NCBI GenBank assembly: GCA_947450645.1
Contig: CANFWH010000001.1
Span: 62,001-126,000 of the forward strand
Source: Comamonadaceae bacterium
GTDB taxonomy: Bacteria; Pseudomonadota; Gammaproteobacteria; Burkholderiales; Burkholderiaceae_C
Length of the DNA: 64,000 nt
Reading direction: 5' to 3'
Part shown: positions 1 through 7,697 of the stretch, in pieces
Position numbering within the stretch: position 1 is the stretch's first letter
Layout of the letters: each line of letters begins with the position of its first letter
Notes under the pieces: model-generated
What the model was told of the DNA's origin: nothing
Database searches by the model: none
Seen by the model: the letters and a program-made list of their open reading frames with translations, nothing else
Program-made: the position numbers and the translations under genes

Positions 1-8
1 GTAGCGTG
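1..8 (+). promoter_or_regulatory. truncated ops (operon polarity suppressor) element at window edge
   Basis: The first eight bases, GTAGCGTG, match the last eight of the ops consensus GGCGGTAGCGTG. The other four bases would lie outside the window. The site is 13 nt upstream of the regulator start, where ops elements sit in surface-polysaccharide operon leaders. Ops in nontemplate DNA recruits RfaH or NusG-family antiterminators that keep polymerase going through long polysaccharide operons. Support comes from the complete copy at 2492-2503, which also precedes a copy of the same regulator. Confidence 0.55.
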
Positions 9-21
9 CCCGTTTCTAAAT

Positions 22-363
22 ATGAAAAATTACAGCGAGACTCATCTTCAAGTCCTACGCTTGCTTCAAAGCAATCCATTGCTGAGCCAGCGTGAAATGG
101 CCAATGCGCTAGGTGTTAGTTTGGGTAAAACGAACTATTGCATTAAAGCTTTGATAGAGAAGGGGCATATCAAGGTGCAAAACTTTTTGGGTAGCCACAA
201 CAAACTAGCATATAGCTATTTATTAACGCCCACAGGCATCAAAGAAAAAGCGCAATTAACGGCAGGGTTCTTGAAGCGCAAGGTTCAAGAATATGAGCTA
301 CTACGTACCGAGATTGAAACGCTTCGATTAGAAGTTATCGAAACGAGTCCCCCGTCCCACTAG
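22..363 (+). CDS. MarR-family EPS-associated transcriptional regulator
   Basis: A 113-residue protein with an N-terminal winged helix-turn-helix (about residues 8-75; recognition region around [18 protein letters not shown]) and a basic, helical C-terminal tail (about 80-108) that looks like a short coiled coil. This architecture and length match the MarR-like regulators found at the head of exopolysaccharide and O-antigen operons. Its target is unknown; control of the operon it leads is an inference from position. It lies just behind an ops element and 22 nt before gmd. A decayed paralogue is at 2504-2648. Confidence 0.85.
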   Translation: MKNYSETHLQVLRLLQSNPLLSQREMANALGVSLGKTNYCIKALIEKGHIKVQNFLGSHNKLAYSYLLTPTGIKEKAQLTAGFLKRKVQEYELLRTEIETLRLEVIETSPPSH

Positions 364-385
364 CTCACCGAATTCTCTCGTCACA

Positions 386-1495
386 ATGTCAAACAAAACA
401 AATTCCCAAAAAATAGCTCTTATCACAGGCATTACAGGCCAAGATGGCTCTTATTTAGCTGAATTTTTGTTAGGAAAGGGCTATGTGGTTCACGGCATCA
501 AACGCCGTGCTAGCTCCTTCAATACCGAACGCGTGGACCACATTTATCAAGATCCGCATATTGACAATGCACGCTTCAAGCTGCACTACGGTGATCTGAG
601 CGACAGTAGCAACCTAATTCGGATCATTCAAGAAACTCAGCCTGATGAAATCTATAACCTTGGCGCGCAAAGCCATGTGGCGGTGAGTTTTGAGTCCCCC
701 GAATACACAGTAGATGTCGATGGCATGGGTACGCTACGCATCTTGGAAGCGATTCGCATTCTTGGCCTAGAGAAAAAAACCCGCTTTTATCAAGCCAGCA
801 CCTCCGAACTCTATGGCCTTGTCCAAGAAACACCGCAAAAAGAAACAACCCCTTTCTACCCACGTAGTCCGTATGCCGTCGCCAAGCTTTATGCTTATTG
901 GATTACGGTCAACTACCGCGAGGCCTATGGCATTTATGCATGCAACGGTATTTTGTTCAACCACGAAAGTCCGCGTCGTGGCGAGACCTTTGTGACGCGC
1001 AAGATCACGCGCGGCTTGGCCAATATTAATCAAGGACTAGAAGATTGCCTCTATATGGGCAACATTGATGCGCTACGCGACTGGGGACATGCCAAAGACT
1101 ATGTGCGGATGCAGTGGATGATGATGCAACAAGAGAAGCCCGAAGATTTTGTGATTGCCACGGGCGTGCAATACAGCGTTCGAGCATTTATCAACAAAAC
1201 GGCAGATGCACTGGGTATGACCCTTAGCTGGAGCGGCTCAGGGGTGACTGAGACGGCCACCTGGGTAGAGCAAAATAAAATTGTGTTGCGGATTGATCCT
1301 CGGTATTACCGTCCCACAGAAGTGGAGACTCTATTGGGCGACCCGACCAAAGCCAAAACTAAACTTGGCTGGGTACCTGAAATCACCTTGGACGAAATGA
1401 TTACAGAGATGGTGGCAAGCGATTTAGCACAGGCCAAGCGACAGGCTTTGTTGAAATCACATGGCTACCCCGTCTCAATTAGTCAAGACGCCTAA
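386..1495 (+). CDS. gmd: GDP-mannose 4,6-dehydratase
   Basis: Converts GDP-D-mannose to GDP-4-dehydro-6-deoxy-D-mannose, the first step to GDP-L-fucose and related 6-deoxy sugars; cytoplasmic. The 369-residue protein is full length for the family. It has the Rossmann motif [15 protein letters not shown] near residue 14, the TSELYG catalytic segment around 138, and YAVAK (catalytic Tyr/Lys) around 163. The NADP-binding RR and the [10 protein letters not shown] motif are also present. Followed 12 nt later by the GDP-fucose synthase, so the two act in sequence. The start ATG lies 22 nt after the regulator's stop. Confidence 0.97.
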   Translation: MSNKTNSQKIALITGITGQDGSYLAEFLLGKGYVVHGIKRRASSFNTERVDHIYQDPHIDNARFKLHYGDLSDSSNLIRIIQETQPDEIYNLGAQSHVAVSFESPEYTVDVDGMGTLRILEAIRILGLEKKTRFYQASTSELYGLVQETPQKETTPFYPRSPYAVAKLYAYWITVNYREAYGIYACNGILFNHESPRRGETFVTRKITRGLANINQGLEDCLYMGNIDALRDWGHAKDYVRMQWMMMQQEKPEDFVIATGVQYSVRAFINKTADALGMTLSWSGSGVTETATWVEQNKIVLRIDPRYYRPTEVETLLGDPTKAKTKLGWVPEITLDEMITEMVASDLAQAKRQALLKSHGYPVSISQDA

Positions 1496-1507
1496 AGGAT
1501 TAGCTCA

Positions 1508-2464
1508 ATGGAAAAAATCTATGTCGCAGGTCACAAAGGCATGGTCGGCAGTGCTATTGTTCGGCACTTATTAGCCAGTGGCATACCAGAGCAAAACATC
1601 ATTACAAGAACCCGCGCAGAGCTAGATCTGTGTAATCAACAAGCCGTACAAGCTTTTTTTGCGACTGAACGCCCAGCGCAGGTCTATCTCGCCGCAGCCA
1701 AGGTAGGCGGCATTCATGCCAACAACACCTATCCCGCTGAGTTCATTTATCAGAATTTGATGCTGCAATCCAATGTCATCCATGCGGCGCATGTGAATGG
1801 CGTTAAAAGATTACTTTTTTTAGGCTCAAGCTGTATCTATCCACGGTTAGCGGAACAGCCCATGCGTGAAGATGCTTTGCTCACAGGCCCCTTAGAACCC
1901 ACTAACGAAGCTTATGCCATCGCCAAAATTGCGGGCATCAAAATGTGTGAAAGCTACAACCGCCAATACGCAAGCACTCATGGCACGGATTACCGCAGCG
2001 TGATGCCGACTAACCTATACGGACTTGGCGACAACTACCACCCGCAGAACAGCCACGTTATTCCTGCATTGATCAGGCGTTTTCATGAAGCCAAAGTCCA
2101 AAACACGCCTTCCGTCACCATCTGGGGAACAGGCACGCCAAGGCGTGAGTTCTTGTATGTAGACGATATGGCTGCCGCCAGCGTTCATGTGATGAATTTA
2201 CCCAAAGGCATCTATGAGCAGCACACCCACCCAAGGCAAAGCCATATCAACGTGGGCTCAGGAACTGACATCACGATTGCCGAATTAGCTCATACCATCA
2301 GCAAGGTCATTGGTTACGCAGGTACTATTCAATTTGACAGTGCCAAGTTAGATGGTGCGCCGCGTAAATGGATGGATAGCAGCCGTTTGGCAAATTTAGG
2401 CTGGCAAGCCCAAACTGGATTAGAAGCTGGATTGAGATTAGCCTACGCCGATTTTCATGTATAG
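1508..2464 (+). CDS. fcl: GDP-L-fucose synthase (GDP-4-keto-6-deoxymannose epimerase-reductase)
   Basis: Performs 3,5-epimerisation and 4-reduction of GDP-4-dehydro-6-deoxymannose to GDP-L-fucose with NADPH. The 318-residue protein matches the usual length (about 320). Visible motifs are the nucleotide-binding GHKGMVGSA near the N-terminus, GSSCIYP carrying the catalytic Ser, and YAIAK with the catalytic Tyr and Lys. The family residues NLYG and EFLYVDD follow. With gmd it gives a complete GDP-L-fucose pathway. An ATG 12 nt after the gmd stop with an AAAGGA ribosome site upstream supports the start. Confidence 0.96.
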   Translation: MEKIYVAGHKGMVGSAIVRHLLASGIPEQNIITRTRAELDLCNQQAVQAFFATERPAQVYLAAAKVGGIHANNTYPAEFIYQNLMLQSNVIHAAHVNGVKRLLFLGSSCIYPRLAEQPMREDALLTGPLEPTNEAYAIAKIAGIKMCESYNRQYASTHGTDYRSVMPTNLYGLGDNYHPQNSHVIPALIRRFHEAKVQNTPSVTIWGTGTPRREFLYVDDMAAASVHVMNLPKGIYEQHTHPRQSHINVGSGTDITIAELAHTISKVIGYAGTIQFDSAKLDGAPRKWMDSSRLANLGWQAQTGLEAGLRLAYADFHV

Positions 2465-2491
2465 TTCAATGCATGAACAGGTACACCCCTA

Positions 2492-2503
2492 GGCGGTAGC
2501 GTG
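2492..2503 (+). promoter_or_regulatory. ops (operon polarity suppressor) element
   Basis: GGCGGTAGCGTG is a perfect match to the 12-base ops core of JUMPStart sequences, which recruit RfaH-type antiterminators. It lies in the 308-bp gap between the GDP-fucose genes and the heptose-type block, immediately before a decayed copy of the MarR regulator. Together with the truncated element at position 1, this makes a second leader inside what is now one operon. Whether it still works is inference. Confidence 0.8.
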
Positions 2504-2648
2504 CAAGACGAAATACACCTCAAAGTATTACGGCTATTGCAGATAGTCCGCAACTCAATCAGCGTGAGATGGCTGAAGCCTTGGGTGTGAGTTTGGGGAA
2601 AACCAATTACTGCATGCCGAGATTGAGACGCTACGTTGGAAGCGCTGA
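2504..2648 (+). pseudogene. decayed copy of the MarR-family EPS regulator
   Basis: Reading across frames recovers pieces of the regulator at 22-363: EIHLKVLRLLQ in one frame (from about 2510), then after an apparent single-base deletion near 2541 [20 protein letters not shown] followed by TNYC, then a jump to AEIETLRWKR and a stop at 2648. Against the intact gene this implies loss of the first few codons, a 1-bp deletion and an internal deletion of about 55 codons with a further frame change. It cannot make a functional regulator. The ops element directly before it shows that it was once an operon leader gene. Confidence 0.85.
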
Positions 2649-2673
2649 AGTCTCACACAAAATAAAAAACGAG

Positions 2674-2700
2674 GTACCTTCAGCGTTGGGCTGAGGGTAC
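2674..2700. other. 11-bp imperfect inverted repeat (hairpin), terminator-like on the minus strand
   Basis: GTACCTTCAGC and GCTGAGGGTAC flank a 5-nt loop; one position is a G-U wobble in plus-strand RNA. On the minus strand the hairpin is followed by CTCGTTTTTTATTTT, the shape of an intrinsic terminator, although no minus-strand gene is present. On the plus strand no U-run follows. It could be a leftover from rearrangement, a block to antisense transcription, or part of the leader of the next gene. Confidence 0.5.
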
Positions 2701-2739
2701 AATATTCAAAATATATTAGCAATTTTGCACTAATGCCAG

Positions 2740-2755
2740 TCGACTTTTCAGTCGA
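2740..2755 (+). other. small hairpin just upstream of the ribosome binding site
   Basis: TCGACT and AGTCGA pair around a TTTC loop and end 6 nt before the AAGGA ribosome site (2762-2766) of the gene starting at 2773. It could influence translation or mRNA stability; no known family is recognised. Confidence 0.35.
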
Positions 2756-2772
2756 AAATTCAAGGAATACGC

Positions 2773-3714
2773 ATGAAAATTTTTGTAACTGGGGCTTGTG
2801 GGTACAAAGGGCACGTTTTGGTGCCGAAATTGCTGGCACGCGGCCATTCAGTTTTTGCCTTTGACGCGATGTGGTTTGGGAATTTTTTGAGGGAGCACCC
2901 AAACCTCAAGGTTATCAAGGGTGATGTGCGCGATATCGAAAGCATCAACCTAAATGGCATTGATGTGATCATTCATCTTTCTTCTATAGCGAATGATCCA
3001 TGTGGTGATCTTAATCCCCAGCTTACCTGGGAAGTGAGTGCCCTGGCCACCATGCAATTGGCTGACAAGGCCAAACGTAAGGGGGTGAAGAGATTCATCT
3101 ACGCATCTTCTGGTAGTGTGTACGGCATCAAAGATGAGCTCCAGGTTACAGAGGAGTTGGAGCTCAAGCCAATTTCTGAGTACAACAAAACAAAAATGGT
3201 CGGCGAGCGAGTTCTATTGAGCTACTCTGACGACATGGTCGTTCAGATTGTTCGCCCAGCAACGGTGTGCGGAGTGTCTCCTCGTATGCGTCTCGATGTA
3301 TCCGTCAACATGCTAACTATGCAAGCCCTGTCAAAGGGCAAAATCACTGTGTTTGGTGGCGCTCAGACGCGCCCCAATATTCACATTGACGACATCACAG
3401 ATGTTTACCTCCACCTTATTGATCACCCTGAGGTAACAGGCGTGTACAACGCAGGATTTGAAAATATTTCCATTCTCGACATCGCTAAGATTATTACCAA
3501 GCACATTCCAGTCGAAATAGTGGTTACTGAGTCCAACGACCCACGCTCTTATCGCGTCAACTCGGACAAATTGCTGGCAACTGGCTATAAGCCAAAGAAA
3601 ACAGTAGAAGATGCAGTTCTGGAAATTATTGCCAAATATAAGGCGGGCGACCTGAAAGACGAAGACCGCTTTTATAACCTGAAGTGGATGGAGCAAACCG
3701 TTTTATCCAAATAA
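2773..3714 (+). CDS. NAD-dependent epimerase/dehydratase (extended SDR)
   Basis: A 313-residue sugar-nucleotide-type SDR. The Rossmann motif GACGYKG is at residues 7-13, a Ser-rich catalytic segment ASSGSVYG near 115, and YNKTK (catalytic Tyr/Lys) near 137. The C-terminal substrate domain carries RPNIHIDDI, typical of NDP-sugar epimerases and dehydratases. The exact reaction (4-epimerase, dehydratase or reductase) cannot be read off. It begins the heptose-type block and lies 15 nt before a GmhA-like isomerase, so an NDP-heptose derivative is a reasonable but unproven substrate. The start is supported by AAGGA at 2762-2766. Confidence 0.85.
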   Translation: MKIFVTGACGYKGHVLVPKLLARGHSVFAFDAMWFGNFLREHPNLKVIKGDVRDIESINLNGIDVIIHLSSIANDPCGDLNPQLTWEVSALATMQLADKAKRKGVKRFIYASSGSVYGIKDELQVTEELELKPISEYNKTKMVGERVLLSYSDDMVVQIVRPATVCGVSPRMRLDVSVNMLTMQALSKGKITVFGGAQTRPNIHIDDITDVYLHLIDHPEVTGVYNAGFENISILDIAKIITKHIPVEIVVTESNDPRSYRVNSDKLLATGYKPKKTVEDAVLEIIAKYKAGDLKDEDRFYNLKWMEQTVLSK

Positions 3715-3729
3715 ATTGAAAGTCAGATT

Positions 3730-4317
3730 ATGAGTATAAACTTGCCCGACAAAAGCTACTTCACAGGGTATGCAGAACGACTTTCTGAGGTGCTAAAAAC
3801 ATCTGACTGGTCGGGTGTCTCTCTACTAGCCAAAGATATGCACGATGCTTGGCTGAATAAACGGCAAGTATTTTTTTGCGGTAACGGCGGTAGCGCAGGC
3901 AATGCGATTCATTTAGCAAATGATTTTATTTACGGCATTGCTAAGCGTACTGGTGGTGGCCTTCGTGCAGTGGCGCTTTCGGCTAACTCTGCAGTCATGA
4001 CATGTCTGGCTAATGATGTGGGATATGACCATATTTACAGCGAACAATTGGCTGTGTTAGCCAATGAGGGTGATGTTCTAGTGGCTTTGTCTGGTAGCGG
4101 TAACTCACCCAACATCATTGAAGCGCTAGACTGTGCGAAGGTGAAGAAAATCAAGAGCTATGCCATTCTTGGTTACGCTGGTGGTAAAGCCAAGAATAAA
4201 GCCGATGTCGCGATTCATTTTCCAGTTCACGATATGCAGATTGCAGAAGACTTGCAGCTAATTGTAGGTCACATGCTGATGCAATTTCTATATGAAAATA
4301 GACCTGCTGAGCATTAA
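3730..4317 (+). CDS. gmhA: SIS-domain phosphoheptose isomerase (GmhA-like)
   Basis: A 195-residue SIS-domain protein. GmhA converts sedoheptulose 7-phosphate to D-glycero-D-manno-heptose 7-phosphate. The phosphate-binding GNGGSAGNAIHLANDF (about residues 51-66) and LSGSGNSPNI (about 118-127) are present, as is the late H of MQIAEDLQLIVGHM. Family length is about 190-200. Its presence inside a sugar-nucleotide cluster with kinase, HAD and nucleotidyltransferase genes suggests a dedicated heptose pathway separate from the core LPS gmhA. The family also contains non-heptose SIS isomerases, so the substrate is not certain. Confidence 0.88.
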   Translation: MSINLPDKSYFTGYAERLSEVLKTSDWSGVSLLAKDMHDAWLNKRQVFFCGNGGSAGNAIHLANDFIYGIAKRTGGGLRAVALSANSAVMTCLANDVGYDHIYSEQLAVLANEGDVLVALSGSGNSPNIIEALDCAKVKKIKSYAILGYAGGKAKNKADVAIHFPVHDMQIAEDLQLIVGHMLMQFLYENRPAEH

Positions 4318-4337
4318 AAATTCACAATATACACGAT

Positions 4338-5324
4338 ATGAAAACCGTATTCGTTATCGGAAGCAACTCATTCTCTGGCGCCAGTTTTATAGATTTTGCG
4401 CTCAATCAAGGTGTGAAGGTGGTTGGTACGAGCCGATCTGCTGAGCCTATTGATGCCATGTTGCCTTACAAATGGCGCCACCACAGTCAGTTTGCGTTCC
4501 ACCAATTAGATCTCAACCAGGATCTACAGGGCATCATAGAATTGCTGCACGCAGTCAAGCCTACGCACGTCATCAATTTTGCGGCCCAAAGTATGGTGGG
4601 GGAAAGCTGGCGGCACCCCGAACATTGGTTTATGACCAATGTTGTCTCGACCGTGAAATTGCACGACGCGCTTCGTAAGTGCGATTTTCTAGAGCGATAC
4701 GTGCATGTCTCCACGCCAGAGGTTTATGGAAGCTGCTCAGGCTTTGTGAATGAAAATTTCCCGTTCAACCCAAGTACGCCCTATGCAGTATCACGAGCTG
4801 CTGCTGACATGAGTTTGCGCACGTTTCACACGGCGTATAACTTTCCTGTGCTGACCACACGTGCCGCAAATGTGTATGGTCCTGGGCAACAACTTTATCG
4901 GATTATTCCTCGGACGATCCTGTTCATTTTGCTTGGTCGCAAGCTCCAGCTACACGGCGGCGGTGTCTCGACTCGCTCGTTCATCCATATGGATGACGTA
5001 TCCGATGCCACCTGGAAAATCATGCACGGTGGCCACAACGGAGACACGTACCACATCTCTACCAGTGAAGTGGTTTCAATCCGAGAGCTGGTGGAGCGTA
5101 TCTGCACCAAACTCAATGTAAATTTCGAAGACCATGTAGAAGTCGTGGGCGATCGCATGGGTAAAGACTCCGCCTACCACCTCGATAGCACCAAGGTGCG
5201 CACAGAACTTGGTTGGACAGACCGGGTCACGCTTGACCAAGGGTTGGGGGAGTGCATCGCTTGGGTGCGCAAGAATTTTGAAGCGCTCAAGGCTTCCGAC
5301 TATGACTACACCCACAAACCCTGA
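4338..5324 (+). CDS. RmlB/GMD-like SDR with altered active site
   Basis: A 328-residue extended SDR resembling NDP-sugar 4,6-dehydratases, with STPEVYG (about 127-133), RAANVYGPGQQLYRIIPRT and RSFIHMDDV. Two key positions differ from classic dehydratases. The TDE triad of RmlB reads TPE, losing the acid Asp. The catalytic YxxxK reads YAVSR, with Arg in place of Lys. The N-terminal nucleotide motif is GSNSFSG. It may be an epimerase or a divergent dehydratase. It overlaps the next start by one base (TGATG), so translation is coupled with the transketolase subunit. Confidence 0.8.
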   Translation: MKTVFVIGSNSFSGASFIDFALNQGVKVVGTSRSAEPIDAMLPYKWRHHSQFAFHQLDLNQDLQGIIELLHAVKPTHVINFAAQSMVGESWRHPEHWFMTNVVSTVKLHDALRKCDFLERYVHVSTPEVYGSCSGFVNENFPFNPSTPYAVSRAAADMSLRTFHTAYNFPVLTTRAANVYGPGQQLYRIIPRTILFILLGRKLQLHGGGVSTRSFIHMDDVSDATWKIMHGGHNGDTYHISTSEVVSIRELVERICTKLNVNFEDHVEVVGDRMGKDSAYHLDSTKVRTELGWTDRVTLDQGLGECIAWVRKNFEALKASDYDYTHKP

Positions 5325-6154
5325 TGCTGACCAAAGACAAATCTCAACTAGTGAACTTGGCCGCCACATTACGTGCGCGCATCATCGAGACATCTTCAAA
5401 AACAGGCACGCCCCATTTGGGCTCTTGCCTGTCGTGTGTTGATATTCTGACTGCGCTTTATTTCGGCGTGCTACGCGTAGACACCGGCAACCCACAGGAT
5501 CCAGAGCGCGACCGTTGCATCTTAAGTAAGGGACATGGCGCAATGGGTTTGTTCCATGTTCTTGCTGAACGTGGCTTTTATCCATTGTCTGATTTGGATA
5601 GTTATGGTCAAGATGGCAGTGTGTTCGCCGAACACCCACCTACTCCAGAGCATCTTGCCGGCATTGAGGCCGCCACTGGGTCATTGGGGCATGGTTTGCC
5701 CCTCGGTCTTGGCATGTCGATGGCTGGACGCATTCAGAGCCAAGATTACAACGTCTATGTTGTGCTTGGTGATGGCGAATGCAACGAGGGATCTGTGTGG
5801 GAGGCCGCCATGTTGGCATCTGCTCAAAAAGTGAACAATCTGTGTGTCATCATCGACTTCAACAAGTGGCAGGCCACAGGTCGTAGTCAAGAGGTCATGG
5901 CACTTGACCCCCTGGCTGATAAATGGCGCGCATTCGGCTGGAACGCTGTGGAGGTGGATGGTCACAACTTCGATGATTTGTTGTTAGCACTTAAAAAGTT
6001 CCCTTATCCAAATGGACAGCCTACGGCCATCATTGCCCATACGATTAAAGGCAAAGGCGCATCTTTCATGGAAGACGATAACAACTGGCATTACCGCATC
6101 CCCACGGCGGAAGAAGTAGTGAAATCTAAGATTGAGCTAGGGGTCGCATTGTGA
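5324..6154 (+). CDS. transketolase-like, N-terminal (TPP-binding) subunit
   Basis: A 276-residue protein corresponding to the first third of a transketolase. It contains the TPP/Mg motif GDGECNEGSVWEA (about 146-158) with the completing Asn in IIDFNKW, plus HLGSCLSCVDI, SKGHGAMG and ATGSLGHGL. Transketolases move two-carbon ketol units between sugars. The partner subunit starts at 6151 with a GTGA overlap, so the pair forms a split enzyme. Housekeeping transketolase is normally one chain of about 660 residues. A split pair inside a polysaccharide operon suggests a dedicated role: making sedoheptulose 7-phosphate, or adding a two-carbon branch to a keto sugar. Confidence 0.92.
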   Translation: MLTKDKSQLVNLAATLRARIIETSSKTGTPHLGSCLSCVDILTALYFGVLRVDTGNPQDPERDRCILSKGHGAMGLFHVLAERGFYPLSDLDSYGQDGSVFAEHPPTPEHLAGIEAATGSLGHGLPLGLGMSMAGRIQSQDYNVYVVLGDGECNEGSVWEAAMLASAQKVNNLCVIIDFNKWQATGRSQEVMALDPLADKWRAFGWNAVEVDGHNFDDLLLALKKFPYPNGQPTAIIAHTIKGKGASFMEDDNNWHYRIPTAEEVVKSKIELGVAL

Positions 6155-7071
6155 GAAACGCATTTGCTGAGGAAATGACGCGCGTCGCCGCAACTGACAA
6201 GCGCGTAGTTGTTTTATCTGGTGATATTGGTAATAAACTGTTCGACAAGCTAAAAGCGGTTGACGAAAAGCGTTTTTATAACTGCGGCATCGCCGAGGCC
6301 AACATGATGGGCGTTGCCGCTGGCATGGCAATGTCTGGCCTACGCCCTTTTGTCTACACCATCACACCGTTTACCACTACGCGCTGCTTTGAACAGATCC
6401 GGGTGGATGTTTGTTATCACCATGCCCCTGTGGTCATTGTGGGCACGGGGTCGGGGCTTTCCTATTCAGAGTTAGGGCCAACACATCACTCATTAGAAGA
6501 TATGGCGATTTTACGCACCCTTCCAGGTATGCGTGTCGTAGCGCCTTGTGATTCCGCAGAGCTGCGACAAGCGTTGCACGAAACACTCAAGGATGATAGC
6601 CCCACCTACATCCGCATTGGCAAAAAAGGTGAGGCAAATATTCACACCTCTGCGCCTGACCTGCGTTTAGGTAAAGTGCTTGTTATTCGCCCCGGCACCG
6701 ACATCGCACTTCTGTGCGCGGGAAATATGATGGCCGATACGCTAAAGGCTGCAGACTTGCTAGCAACCAGTGGTGTCTCAGCCGAGGTGGTAAGTTTCCA
6801 CACAGTCAAACCTTTGGATACCGATTACCTGCAGCAGGCTGCGGCATGCTTCAAGCTACTGGTGACTGTTGAAGAGCACAGCCGCATCGGTGGTTTTGGC
6901 AGTGCTGTTGCTGAATGGCGAATGGCACAACCCCATAACGTTGCGCAAATGAGCTTCGGCACGGACGATGTGTTCATGCATGAAGTAGGTAGCCAAGCCT
7001 ATGCACGTAAGAAATACGGACTTACTGCTGAAAACATTGCTGCAACCACGCTGGCGGCACTGCGCGGCTGA
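6151..7071 (+). CDS. transketolase-like, C-terminal (pyrimidine-binding plus C-domain) subunit
   Basis: The 306-residue partner of the preceding gene. It covers the PYR domain (about residues 1-160, with the cofactor Glu in GIAEANMMGVAAGMA and the FTTTRCFEQIRVD segment) and the transketolase C-terminal domain (about 175-300, VTVEEHSRIGGFG). It starts at GTG within the overlap with the upstream stop. Two-subunit transketolases of about 270 plus 310 residues are a known class. Substrate unknown; context points to a heptose or branched-sugar pathway. Confidence 0.92.
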   Translation: MRNAFAEEMTRVAATDKRVVVLSGDIGNKLFDKLKAVDEKRFYNCGIAEANMMGVAAGMAMSGLRPFVYTITPFTTTRCFEQIRVDVCYHHAPVVIVGTGSGLSYSELGPTHHSLEDMAILRTLPGMRVVAPCDSAELRQALHETLKDDSPTYIRIGKKGEANIHTSAPDLRLGKVLVIRPGTDIALLCAGNMMADTLKAADLLATSGVSAEVVSFHTVKPLDTDYLQQAAACFKLLVTVEEHSRIGGFGSAVAEWRMAQPHNVAQMSFGTDDVFMHEVGSQAYARKKYGLTAENIAATTLAALRG

Positions 7072-7079
7072 GTCCATTT

Positions 7080-7697
7080 ATGCACATTGGTCTAGATTTC
7101 GATAACACCATCGTCAGCTATGACGCCTTGTTCCACAAAGTGGCGCTCGAGGGCGGTTGGATCACCAACGAGGTGCCCGTCTCTAAGGTTAGCGTGCGCG
7201 ATCACTTGCATTCCAAGGGTCAAGAGCCCATCTGGACCGAGATGCAAGGCTATGTGTATGGCGCACGAATGGACGAAGCTGTCGCTTACCCTAGCGTATT
7301 GCAATGCCTGACCTGGGCTCGTGAGCAACGCATTCCCGTGTCAATCGTCAGCCACAAAACGCGTCACCCCTTCTCTGGAAAACAATACGACTTGCATCAA
7401 TCTGCGCGGCATTGGATTGAACTGTACTTAACTGATGCTACAGGGCCACTTGTTATACCTGAATGCATCTACTTTGAAATTACTAAAGACTCAAAAGTGA
7501 AACGAATTGCCGATATTGGCTGCACTGTTTATGTTGACGATTTACCCGAAATTTTATTGGCGCCAGAATTTCCTCCGTCTACTAACAAAATCCTCTTTGA
7601 CCCTGATCATCATCATCATGCGCAGGACTTGTCTCGTGCGAGTCATTGGGATGACATACATCACCGTTTGGAATCACAATGGCAAGCATCGGCATAG
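7080..7697 (+). CDS. HAD-superfamily hydrolase
   Basis: A 205-residue protein beginning with HAD motif I, LDFDNT (Asp nucleophile plus second Asp). A Ser-containing motif II (IVSHKT, about residue 96), a candidate Lys (TKDSKVKR) and an acidic motif IV (VYVDDLPE) follow. It probably removes a phosphate from a sugar phosphate. By analogy with GmhB it could dephosphorylate a heptose bisphosphate at C7, but sequence similarity to GmhB is not obvious. A run of four His near residue 178 is a natural low-complexity patch. It starts 8 nt after the transketolase subunit and overlaps the kinase gene by 19 nt. Confidence 0.75.
   Translation: MHIGLDFDNTIVSYDALFHKVALEGGWITNEVPVSKVSVRDHLHSKGQEPIWTEMQGYVYGARMDEAVAYPSVLQCLTWAREQRIPVSIVSHKTRHPFSGKQYDLHQSARHWIELYLTDATGPLVIPECIYFEITKDSKVKRIADIGCTVYVDDLPEILLAPEFPPSTNKILFDPDHHHHAQDLSRASHWDDIHHRLESQWQASA

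Noticed and set aside
3886-3896. Ops-like GGCGGTAGCGC in the gmhA-like gene
   Set aside because: It is the codon run for Gly-Gly-Ser-Ala in the conserved SIS phosphate loop and lacks the final T/G; coding constraint explains it.
7608-7625. CAT-repeat (four His codons) in the HAD gene
   Set aside because: A short in-frame His run in coding sequence, not a repeat element.
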